Positions 7,581 to 13,815 of a DNA stretch of 21,010 nucleotides are shown here, piece after piece; the first letter of the stretch is position 1, and each line of letters begins with the position of its first letter. The position numbers and the translations under genes are program-made. Below the pieces are notes generated by a model. The model had not been told where the DNA came from. It made no database searches and saw only the letters and a program-made list of their open reading frames with translations. The DNA is from an uncultured Altererythrobacter sp. (lineage in GTDB: Bacteria; Pseudomonadota; Alphaproteobacteria; Sphingomonadales; Sphingomonadaceae). The stretch is from NCBI GenBank assembly GCA_946885545.1, contig CAMPGP010000011.1, forward strand, positions 1-21,010. The letters run 5' to 3'.

Positions 7581-8873
7581 ATGGCCATGGCACCCGACGT
7601 CGCGTCGAGCACCGACCCGAATCCGATCGAGGACGAGGGGCAGCACATCGACGCACCCGGCCTGCAGTATTTCGTGTTCGGCCTGTTCTTCATCTTCGGC
7701 GGCATCACCTCGCTCAACGACGTGCTGATCCCCAAGCTGAAGGAGCTGTTCACGCTCAACTACACACAAGCGATGCTGGTGCAGTTCTGCTTCTTCGCCG
7801 CCTATCTTCTGATCGGCATCCCCGGCGCGAAGCTGGTCAAGAAGATCGGCTACATGCGCGGCGCGGTGGCCGGTCTGGTTACGATGATGGCGGGCTGCCT
7901 GCTGTTCATCCCCGCCAGCCAGACCGCGACTTACGGCATCTTCCTGCTCGCGCTCTTCGTGCTGGCGAGCGGCGTGGTCATCGTGCAGGTCGTCGCGAAC
8001 CCGCTCATCAGCCTGCTCGGCCCGGCAAAGACCGCGCATAGCCGGCTGACGTTCGCGCAGGCGTTCAACTCGCTCGGCACGACGGTGTTTCCGATTGTCG
8101 GTTCGGTCGTGATCCTCGGCAGCCTCGCCACCGTGACGGCCGACCAGCTGTCGGGCGCGGACCTCGTCGCCTATCGCCAAGCCGAGAGCGAGGCGATCTG
8201 GCAGGGCTACCTCGGCGTCGCCATGCTGATCGGGCTCGTCGCGCTCGCGGTGTGGATGTTCCGCAACCGGCTGCAGGGCGAAAAGCACGAGGCATCCTCG
8301 GGTCTCGCCGGGTTCGACCTGCTCAAGCGCACGCGCTTCGGCTACGGCGCGCTGAGCATCTTCCTCTACGTCGGCGCGGAAGTCGCGATCGGCTCGATCA
8401 TCATCAACTATCTCGCGCAGGAACGCGTACTCGGCCAGCCCGAGAGCGCGATAGGCTGGATGGTCGGCCTGTACTGGGGCGGCGCGATGGTCGGACGCTT
8501 CATCGGCTCGGCGGCTCTGCGGGTGTTCAGCCCGGGCAAGATCCTCGCCTTCAACGCGGTGGGGGCGATCCTGTTGATCCTGATCTCCGCCAACACCAGC
8601 GGAGAACTGGCGGGCTACACCCTGCTCGCGGTCGGCCTGATGAACTCGATCATGTTCCCGACGATCTTCTCGCTCGCCTGCGAGAAGCTGGGCCCGCGTG
8701 CAGCCGACGGGTCGGGCATCATCAATGTCGCAATCTTCGGCGGTGCGGTGGTGCCCGTCGTGTTCGGCATGCTCGCCGATGCTACCGGCAGCCTTGCCGC
8801 AGCGCTAATCCTGCCTGCGATCTGCTACGCGATCATAGCCGGGTTCGGCATCTTCGCCCGCCGCCCGGCCTGA
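7581..8873 (+). CDS. FucP/GluP-type MFS sugar permease
   Basis: A 430-residue inner-membrane protein with about 12 hydrophobic segments. Family landmarks include LQYFVFGLFFIFGGITSLND at the first helix, LVKKIGYMRG in the helix 2-3 loop, IVQVVANPLISLLGP, RLTFAQAFNSLGTTV and IMFPTIFSLACEKLGP. These place it in the fucose/glucose-galactose:H+ symporter group of the major facilitator superfamily. The start is set by GGGAGGA at 7566-7572, 8 nt before ATG 7581; the longer frame back to 7494 would run through the operator DNA. It is divergent from the GH97 alpha-glucosidase, so the likely cargo is glucose or another monosaccharide released from alpha-glucans. The exact sugar cannot be read from sequence. 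Confidence 0.93.
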   Translation: MAMAPDVASSTDPNPIEDEGQHIDAPGLQYFVFGLFFIFGGITSLNDVLIPKLKELFTLNYTQAMLVQFCFFAAYLLIGIPGAKLVKKIGYMRGAVAGLVTMMAGCLLFIPASQTATYGIFLLALFVLASGVVIVQVVANPLISLLGPAKTAHSRLTFAQAFNSLGTTVFPIVGSVVILGSLATVTADQLSGADLVAYRQAESEAIWQGYLGVAMLIGLVALAVWMFRNRLQGEKHEASSGLAGFDLLKRTRFGYGALSIFLYVGAEVAIGSIIINYLAQERVLGQPESAIGWMVGLYWGGAMVGRFIGSAALRVFSPGKILAFNAVGAILLILISANTSGELAGYTLLAVGLMNSIMFPTIFSLACEKLGPRAADGSGIINVAIFGGAVVPVVFGMLADATGSLAAALILPAICYAIIAGFGIFARRPA

Positions 8874-8940
8874 GCCCGAAACGGCCGCCGGCGCCGTTTG
8901 CCCCCATTGCCGACGGACCGGTCGAACAACGAGCAGCCGT

Positions 8941-8972
8941 GTCCACCGTTCGATCTCGATCGACCGGTGGAC
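8941..8972 (+). promoter_or_regulatory. 14-bp inverted repeat upstream of the amyloid-like operon
   Basis: GTCCACCG-T-TCGAT (8941-8954), loop CTCG (8955-8958), ATCGA-C-CGGTGGAC (8959-8972). Fourteen base pairs form with one mismatch (T8949 opposite C8964), and T8940-A8973 extends the stem. There is no following T-run. It could be a regulator's operator, the terminator of the permease gene acting without a U-tract, or a structured leader of the downstream operon. It lies about 150 nt before the first small exported protein gene. Confidence 0.5.
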
Positions 8973-8998
8973 ATTGGGGGAATACCGGACATCGCGGC

Positions 8999-9044
8999 TT
9001 GCCGGTTGGCAAAGAACCGTCCGCGAAGCGGCGTATCGTACGCC
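8999..9044 (+). promoter_or_regulatory. Cluster of short hairpins in the leader before 9120
   Basis: Three compact inverted repeats follow each other: TTGCC/GGCAA (8999-9012, loop GGTT), CCGC/GCGG (9021-9031, loop GAA) and GGCGTA/TACGCC (9030-9044, loop TCG). The last two share G9030-G9031, so they cannot both form fully. Such alternation is a feature of regulated leaders, but short hairpins are common in GC-rich DNA. No known riboswitch class is recognised. Confidence 0.35.
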
Positions 9045-9119
9045 CTGCCTCCACCATTGCGGGAGGAGAACAGGGGCAGACATCGCGACAGATGGCTGGC
9101 CGTTTCGAGGAGAAATGTA

Positions 9120-9659
9120 ATGCGCAAGCTTCTGACAATCACCGCAGGTGCAGCGGCAGCTCTCATGATGCTGTCGGCACCCGCCATGGCCGACGAGCAA
9201 ACGGCGGACGACAACCAGGTCGACGACGGCAACGGAAACACCCAGAACGAGGATTCGCTGCAAAACTCGCTCAACAACCTGAGCGCCCTGAACGGCTGGT
9301 CGAACTTCAATAACGACAATGCCGCCGACCAGGACAACGACGGCAACGGTTCCTACAACAACAATCGCATGGTGGTCGCCCATCAGGAACTGAAGGCGGT
9401 CAACATCAACAAGTATCTCGACGAAGTCGTCGACCTGGATGGGGAAGACGATTCGGATACTGCGGTCGGTTACAACAGCGGCAACAATATCGTTCGCGAC
9501 AATGCGTTCGCGGCATTCGCCGGCATTTCGAACGCCGCGTGGAACACCGGGATCAATGCCAATACCCAGGCTGCGACCAATATCGCGGCGCAAGGCACGA
9601 TCAACTTCGGCGTGAGCGGCAGCTCGGGCGACGGTGATGGCAACGGAGGTGGCGACTAG
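9120..9659 (+). CDS. Asn/Asp-rich exported protein, candidate amyloid-like subunit
   Basis: A 179-residue protein. ATG 9120 follows GAGGAGA (9107-9113) by 6 nt. The Sec signal peptide ends SAPAMA (Ala24). The mature chain is low in hydrophobic and aromatic residues and very rich in Asn, Asp, Gly and Gln, with no Cys. A DQDNDGNGSYNN segment (70-81) resembles a calcium-binding D-x-D-x-D-G loop, and the tail GDGDGNGGGD is similar. Near the C-terminus, DNAFAAFAGISNAAWNTG (127-144) is shared in part with the next protein, followed by a Gln/Asn/Ala-rich strand ending in TINFGV. Composition and neighbours (C39 peptidase, coiled-coil barrel) suggest a fibre subunit like FapB or FapC of Pseudomonas. 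Direct similarity is weak, and no CsgA-type repeats are present. Function is inferred. Confidence 0.7.
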   Translation: MRKLLTITAGAAAALMMLSAPAMADEQTADDNQVDDGNGNTQNEDSLQNSLNNLSALNGWSNFNNDNAADQDNDGNGSYNNNRMVVAHQELKAVNINKYLDEVVDLDGEDDSDTAVGYNSGNNIVRDNAFAAFAGISNAAWNTGINANTQAATNIAAQGTINFGVSGSSGDGDGNGGGD

Positions 9660-9676
9660 ATCGCCCGCTCCCGGCT

Positions 9677-9697
9677 GGCCCGGCGGATCGCCGGGCC
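9677..9697 (+). promoter_or_regulatory. 9-bp perfect hairpin between the first two exported-protein genes
   Basis: GGCCCGGCG (9677-9685), loop GAT, CGCCGGGCC (9689-9697): a very stable stem 18 nt after the stop of the first small-protein gene and 27 nt before the next start. No T-run follows. In operons of extracellular fibres such stems often stabilise the mRNA of an abundant first subunit or attenuate the genes after it; that role here is an inference. Confidence 0.5.
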
Positions 9698-9724
9698 GGC
9701 TATCCTCTTGAGAGGGAAAGTCCG

Positions 9725-10114
9725 ATGTCCTTACGCCATCACGCACTGATCGCCGCCGCGATCCTCACGATCGCTACGTCCGGAACCGCGGCCGCACGCG
9801 AAAACGCTGGCGACGTTGTTCAGCCACCCGGCCAGATCGAATTGCCCGGAACCGAGCCCGACGGCGCGCTGCCCCCCCGAATGCTCACCCCGGAAGAACT
9901 CGCCGAAACGCGCGGCCGGGCGACCATCGTGATCAACAACCAGACGATGGCCGCGATTACGAGTGGAAACCAGCTCGGGAACTACGTCGCGGGGACGATC
10001 AACCTCAGTGACAACGCTCTCAGCAGCTTCAGCGGGGTCGGCAACTTCCTGTTCAACACGGGCGCGCAGAACAGCCTCCAGACAGGAATGACGCTGACGA
10101 TCACGATCGAGTGA
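9725..10114 (+). CDS. Small exported protein with double-glycine-like leader motif, candidate fibre subunit
   Basis: A 129-residue protein. GAGGGA (9712-9717) lies 7 nt before ATG 9725. A Sec signal peptide (HALIAAAILTIATSGTAAA, about 6-24) is followed by a Pro-rich spacer. MLTPEELAETRGR (53-65) comes next and resembles the leader recognised by C39 peptidases (L-S/T-x-E-E-L-x-x-x-x-G). The rest is Asn/Thr/Ser-rich and short: TINLSDNALSSFSGVGNFLF, then NTGAQN, ending in beta-prone TLTITIE. SDNALSSFSGVGNFLFNTG (95-113) aligns with RDNAFAAFAGISNAAWNTG of the preceding gene product, so the two are probably distant paralogues. The stop overlaps the GTG start of the peptidase gene by 4 nt. A fibre subunit or nucleator role is likely but unproven. 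Confidence 0.7.
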   Translation: MSLRHHALIAAAILTIATSGTAAARENAGDVVQPPGQIELPGTEPDGALPPRMLTPEELAETRGRATIVINNQTMAAITSGNQLGNYVAGTINLSDNALSSFSGVGNFLFNTGAQNSLQTGMTLTITIE

Positions 10115-10875
10115 CGATCGTGTCGAGAGCCTGGTCATACCGCCGTTTTCTCCCCCCGACCCTGGCGACGGCGGCAGCCTTCGCCCTCACTGTTCCTGTC
10201 CATTCGCAAGTGCGTCTGCAGCAGGACAGCGGGGGCAATTTTGATGTCATGGTGATAAGCTGGTGGGATATTCCCTTTCGCACGGTCGTGCGCCAGCAGT
10301 ACGACTTCAGCTGCGGGTCGGCAGCCATCGCGACTTTGCTCACGCATCATTACGGTCGTCCGTTGAGCGAACGTCAGGCATTCGCCGCCATGTGGCGCAC
10401 CGGAGACCGCGAGGCGATCAAGCGCTACGGCTTTTCGCTGCTGGACATGCGCAGTTATCTGGTCTCGATCGGATACGAGGCAGAGGGCTTCCGCCTGACC
10501 ATCGATCAACTTCGCGACGTGCGCCGGCCGACGATCGCCCTGATGGATCTGAACGGTTACAAGCATTTCGTCGTCATCAAGGGGATGCGCGGCGACCGGG
10601 TGCTCACCGGCGATCCCACACTGGGCCTGACCGAATACTCCGCGCCCGATTTCGAGAAGCACTGGAACGGCATCGTGCTGGCGGTGCTTCCCGGGCCGCA
10701 AGACCCCGTGCCGGCCTACAACCTGGCGAATGACTGGGGTCCTTGGTCCAGGGCACCGCTCGAGAACGGCGGCGGCATCCGCGTCGCGATGGGCGACCCG
10801 GCCGCCGACCTTCCCCCCGACTACCAGATAACCCCGGAATTTCTCATTCCCGTCCGCATCGGGACCATCGAATGA
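10111..10875 (+). CDS. Exported C39-family cysteine peptidase (FapD-like)
   Basis: A 254-residue protein starting at GTG 10111, coupled to the previous stop through a GTGA overlap; GTG 10120 is an alternative. After a signal peptide (about 12-33, ending VHS-Q), the C39 core shows RQQYDFSCGSAAIATLL with nucleophile Cys68 and oxyanion Gln62 at Cys minus 6. It also shows NGYKHFVVIKG with His152 and LTGDPTLG with Asp168, a complete triad. C39 peptidases normally sit on ABC exporters and cut double-glycine leaders. This one has no ABC or membrane domains and is periplasmic, as FapD of the Pseudomonas amyloid system is. A C-terminal extension (about 195-254) is not part of the core. Likely substrates are the flanking proteins that carry leader-like motifs. 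Confidence 0.85.
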   Translation: MTIVSRAWSYRRFLPPTLATAAAFALTVPVHSQVRLQQDSGGNFDVMVISWWDIPFRTVVRQQYDFSCGSAAIATLLTHHYGRPLSERQAFAAMWRTGDREAIKRYGFSLLDMRSYLVSIGYEAEGFRLTIDQLRDVRRPTIALMDLNGYKHFVVIKGMRGDRVLTGDPTLGLTEYSAPDFEKHWNGIVLAVLPGPQDPVPAYNLANDWGPWSRAPLENGGGIRVAMGDPAADLPPDYQITPEFLIPVRIGTIE

Positions 10876-11468
10876 AAGGAAGCGCCGTGTACCGCGAGTA
10901 TCTCCCTGGCCGCGCGAGCCTTCCGATCGCACTGGCACTGATCGCAGCGGCTCCGATGCCGGCCCTGGCGGGCGAATTCCCGCGCGAAGCGATGCTCAGC
11001 GCCGAGGAGCTGAGCGCCGCACGTGCCGGGTTCACGATCGCCGGGCTGGAGATCACGCTTGGCGCGGATCTTCGTACCTATATCGACGGTGAGCTGGCAC
11101 TACACACCACTGTGCGCTGGGAAGGCGATACGCGCACGACGGAGCGCTGGGTTTCCGATGCCCTCATTCCAGCGGACGCCGACGCACTGGACGGTATCTT
11201 GGCCAACGGTCACATCACGATGCAGTTGAACGACCAGGATATTTTCCTCGCGAACGACGGCCAGACCGCACTCCTTCAGCGCTCGGACGGGGGATTGCAG
11301 AATCTTGTTTTCAATACCGCGAGCGGAATAGATCTGCGTCAGGAAGCCGATATCGCGATCGGGCTGGCCAACTTCGAGGCGTTCCAATCGGCGATCGCAC
11401 CGTCCATCTTCATGAGCGGACTGAACGACGCGATGGACTGGTCCGCGACCGGCGCCAGCGGGCTGTGA
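10872..11468 (+). CDS. Exported protein with double-glycine-like leader motif, candidate fibre-associated protein
   Basis: Up to 198 residues. ATG 10872 overlaps the peptidase stop (ATGA), but GTG 10887 in the same frame has AAGGAAG 5-6 nt upstream and may be the real start, giving 193 residues. The signal peptide ends PALA-G (about 33). It is followed at once by MLSAEELSAARAG (41-53), a strong match to the L-S-x-E-E-L-x-x-x-x-G leader pattern, so mature protein would begin at Phe54. The remainder has alternating polar/hydrophobic strands (FTIAGLEITLGADLRTYIDG) and QNLVFNTASGIDLRQEADI, which shares the N-x-x-F-N-T motif with the two upstream small proteins. It ends 6 nt from the convergent barrel gene. 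I infer a minor subunit or an accessory factor comparable to FapE; no database family is recognised. Confidence 0.7.
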   Translation: MKGSAVYREYLPGRASLPIALALIAAAPMPALAGEFPREAMLSAEELSAARAGFTIAGLEITLGADLRTYIDGELALHTTVRWEGDTRTTERWVSDALIPADADALDGILANGHITMQLNDQDIFLANDGQTALLQRSDGGLQNLVFNTASGIDLRQEADIAIGLANFEAFQSAIAPSIFMSGLNDAMDWSATGASGL

Positions 11469-11474
11469 GCCAGG

Positions 11475-12761
11475 CTAGAAAGTAATCGGAAAGCGCAGCG
11501 TCACGCCCAGATCGGGGGCATCTTCGGTGACGCCGACCTCGAACGAGACATTGGCCGTCACCCGCTGCGTCAGTCGATAGGACATGCCGAGGTTCAATGT
11601 CCCGACCTGAAGCCGATCGGACCGTTCGACCGACCCGTCGATCTCGGTCTTGCTCGGCATGATGTAACTGTGGCGATAGCCCATCGAATAGGAAAACCGG
11701 GGGTTGAGCGCGAAGCCGAAACCTAGCGAGCCGCTAATCGAATCTCCCGGGTCCACGTGTCCGATCGGCGCACCGCCGATCTCGCGGTCGATGTCGCGGC
11801 CGATATGGTAAAGGTAATTCACTCCGCCGAAGATCACCACCGGGTCAGAAGGCAGCAGCATGCTGATGCTGGGCTGCACCGCCCAGAAGCCCGATCCCGT
11901 GGTCAATCCGGTCGCGACACCGAACTCGTCGTAGCCGATGTCGAACGGCCCCTTCCCGGTATCGCTCTTCACGCGAAGTCCGGCGATCCAGATCGGCCGC
12001 TGCCCCCGCTGTCGGTTGATTTGATAGCGCAGGGAAAGCTCGGCATCGCCGACATCGCTCTCCGACAGGTTTATCTCGCGCACGATGCCTTCGTCGCGTT
12101 GCTGCGTAATGCGTATCGAATCGTTGCGATACAGGAGAGGCACACGCGCTTCGATCTCCAGCCGGTTGGTCAGGCCGTAGCGCACCGCCAGGGTTTCGAT
12201 GAGCGAATCCCTGCGGGCACGGCTCGCCTCGATCACCCCGATCTGTATTCCCGGGATGAGCTCGAAGCCCCTGAACACAAGCCTGTCGTTGGCCGAGTTC
12301 ACGTACTGGAAGCTGGGTTCCAGCACGATCTGCCCGGGCCGGGTCAGGACGCCCTGATCTTGTGGTACTGCCGCAACCGCCGCCTCGCGCTCCTGCGACG
12401 GAGGAGGGGCTTCACCCACCGGATTGTCAGGCGATACCGGGGGCTCTTCGTTCGCGATGGTCGGATCGGCACCGACGGCGGCATCCTGGATTCCCGCGCC
12501 ACGATAGCTTGCGAAGGCATCGGGCTCGAGTACCGCGAAGTCGGCCCGCATCTCCGCTCGCAATTGCTCGATCTCGATGTCCTGCAAGGCGAGCCGCGCC
12601 TCCTGCCGATCGAGCCGCTGCGCCTGTTTTGCCAATAGCTTGCGGAGCTCGGCGATCTCGTCGGCTGGTTCCTGCCCATAAGCGGCTTGCGTGGTCGCAA
12701 GCGCCAGGGACCCTATGGATACGAACAGATATCGCTTCGCAAGCCGTGAAACAGTAGCCAT
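11475..12761 (-). CDS. Outer-membrane beta-barrel channel with N-terminal coiled coil (FapF-like)
   Basis: A 428-residue protein. The start at 12761 is chosen because GGGGAGG lies about 6 nt upstream and a Sec signal (ending AAYG, about 29) follows directly; a longer frame from 12788 would overlap the regulator gene. The mature protein has a heptad-patterned coiled coil (about 33-78: IAELRKLLAKQAQRL, then LALQDIEIEQLRAEM). A Pro/Glu/Ala-rich linker (about 90-138) follows, then a beta-barrel beginning GQIVLEPSFQYV and ending in the C-terminal Phe of outer-membrane proteins. This order is that of FapF, the trimeric pore that secretes amyloid subunits in Pseudomonas. It is convergent with the small-protein/C39 operon and 19 nt downstream of a Crp/Fnr gene. 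A generic outer-membrane transporter is the alternative. Confidence 0.85.
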   Translation of the reverse strand: MATVSRLAKRYLFVSIGSLALATTQAAYGQEPADEIAELRKLLAKQAQRLDRQEARLALQDIEIEQLRAEMRADFAVLEPDAFASYRGAGIQDAAVGADPTIANEEPPVSPDNPVGEAPPPSQEREAAVAAVPQDQGVLTRPGQIVLEPSFQYVNSANDRLVFRGFELIPGIQIGVIEASRARRDSLIETLAVRYGLTNRLEIEARVPLLYRNDSIRITQQRDEGIVREINLSESDVGDAELSLRYQINRQRGQRPIWIAGLRVKSDTGKGPFDIGYDEFGVATGLTTGSGFWAVQPSISMLLPSDPVVIFGGVNYLYHIGRDIDREIGGAPIGHVDPGDSISGSLGFGFALNPRFSYSMGYRHSYIMPSKTEIDGSVERSDRLQVGTLNLGMSYRLTQRVTANVSFEVGVTEDAPDLGVTLRFPITF

Positions 12762-12780
12762 CTTTCGCCTCCCCTTCGTC

Positions 12781-13431
12781 TCAGGCAACCATGCTCAGCG
12801 GGCCGGCAGCCGTTTCGTAGTCTTCGATTCCGACGAATTGAGCGAGCTTCATCCGGTCACGGAGCACGATGCGATGCGGAGAGGGCGATTCGATCAGGCC
12901 CTTGCGGGCGAGCTGCGAAAACGCCCGGCTGATGGTGTGCATCGTAAGACCGAGATGCTCGGCAATGTCGAGGCGGCTCATCGGAAGCTCCAGGTCGCCC
13001 GGACTGCCTCGGCGTCGATCGAAATTAAGCAGAAACGCGGATAATCGTTCGATAGCAGTTGGATAGCTGAAGAACTTCAGATTCTCCTCGGCCGATCTGA
13101 GTGCCCGTGAAAGTGCCGATCGATAGGCGAACGCAACGTCCGGCTCGCAAACATCGGAGAGAGGTTCGTCACAGCGCCGCCAGATCGCTTCACCGTCCGT
13201 CAGTGCCTCGGCCGAACAAAGCCGGAAGCCGCCATCCACGCCGATCACGTCACCTTCCACCGCGAACGTCAGGACCTGCCGGCGGCCGTCGCCATAATAA
13301 TGGCAAAGGCGCACGGTGCCTCGACCGATCTCAAGCCACCCGTCGGCGGCGTCGTCCTGCCGATAGAGAAGCTTGCCCTTGTGAAATGTCTGACAACGAC
13401 CCGAAACACGCATCATAGAAGCGCTGCCCAT
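12781..13431 (-). CDS. Crp/Fnr family transcriptional regulator
   Basis: A 216-residue regulator. A divergent cyclic-nucleotide-type sensor (about 10-100, with WLEIGRGTVRLCHYYGDGRRQVL and VEGDVIGVDGG) is followed by a dimer helix and a winged helix (about 140-205). The recognition region is MSRLDIAEHLGLTMHTISRAFSQLARKGLI, close to FixK/Fnr-type domains. Four Cys residues are in the sensor half, but the N-terminal Fnr cluster pattern is not present, so an iron-sulfur sensor is not supported. ATG 13431 has GGGAG about 7 nt upstream; ATGs at 13416 and 13413 are alternatives. The stop is 19 nt before the barrel gene on the same strand, so regulator and channel are probably one operon. The palindrome-rich region on the other side may hold its promoter. 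Confidence 0.9.
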   Translation of the reverse strand: MGSASMMRVSGRCQTFHKGKLLYRQDDAADGWLEIGRGTVRLCHYYGDGRRQVLTFAVEGDVIGVDGGFRLCSAEALTDGEAIWRRCDEPLSDVCEPDVAFAYRSALSRALRSAEENLKFFSYPTAIERLSAFLLNFDRRRGSPGDLELPMSRLDIAEHLGLTMHTISRAFSQLARKGLIESPSPHRIVLRDRMKLAQFVGIEDYETAAGPLSMVA

Positions 13432-13815
13432 CCGCCCTCTCCCATCGGCGTCGCGCCCGCCGCCGATCCGTCCTTGTCGATGTAGGAGTGGCTATCGATC
13501 TGCCAGCACACAGAAAATCCGCATATTCCACAGTGGGAAAGTACTCATATCTGCGCACTTGTCGCCTTCATCTCTATCTATCAATTTGGATTTCCAATGT
13601 TGTTCTATTAGCGAACCCGAATGACCATGAATTCATCATCGTCGCAAATTGCGAATACGCAATATTCGCAAATCCGGAGCAGCATAGATGGGATTGGCCG
13701 TGCGTCGCGGTTCGCAGAACGAAGGCGGCGTTGCGGCGTGACCGAATTCTCGACGCGCTTGTGCGCGCAGGGAACCTCCCGAGCGTTCGAAGGACGACGG
13801 CGATGGAGCGAACTG
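13432..13815. other. Intergenic region with divergent promoters, AT-rich core
   Basis: A stretch of 384 nt between the divergent Crp/Fnr and FixJ-type genes. About 13500-13720 is clearly richer in A and T than the rest of the window. Frames that cross it have no ribosome site or recognisable protein features. It holds the palindromes listed separately and is presumably the promoter and operator DNA for both regulators. No transposon ends, tRNA or attachment site are visible. Confidence 0.6.
13586..13671. promoter_or_regulatory. Cluster of palindromic operator-like sites
   Basis: Four symmetric elements lie within 86 bp: TTGGA-TT-TCCAA (13586-13597), ATGAATTCAT (13627-13636), TCGCAA-A-TTGCGA (13642-13654) and TTGCGAATA-CGCAA-TATTCGCAA (13649-13671). 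The last two share the TTGCGA half-site, giving three half-sites in alternating orientation. They are candidates for binding by the FixJ-type or Crp/Fnr regulator whose genes flank them, but the sequence does not show which protein binds. Confidence 0.5.

Noticed and set aside
9120..9659. Curli (CsgA-like) identity for the Asn-rich exported protein
   Set aside because: The regular S-x5-Q-x4-N-x5-Q curlin repeats are absent and there are no CsgG/CsgE/CsgF genes.
10111..10875. Bacteriocin or ABC-exporter interpretation of the C39 peptidase
   Set aside because: There is no ABC ATPase, membrane domain or typical short bacteriocin precursor; the enzyme has its own signal peptide and sits with outer-membrane and fibre-like proteins.
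13621..13815. A 65-residue N-terminal extension of the FixJ-type regulator from ATG 13621
   Set aside because: It would encode a low-complexity Arg/Ser-rich stretch across operator palindromes. GTG 13816 has a well-placed Shine-Dalgarno and gives the family's normal length.
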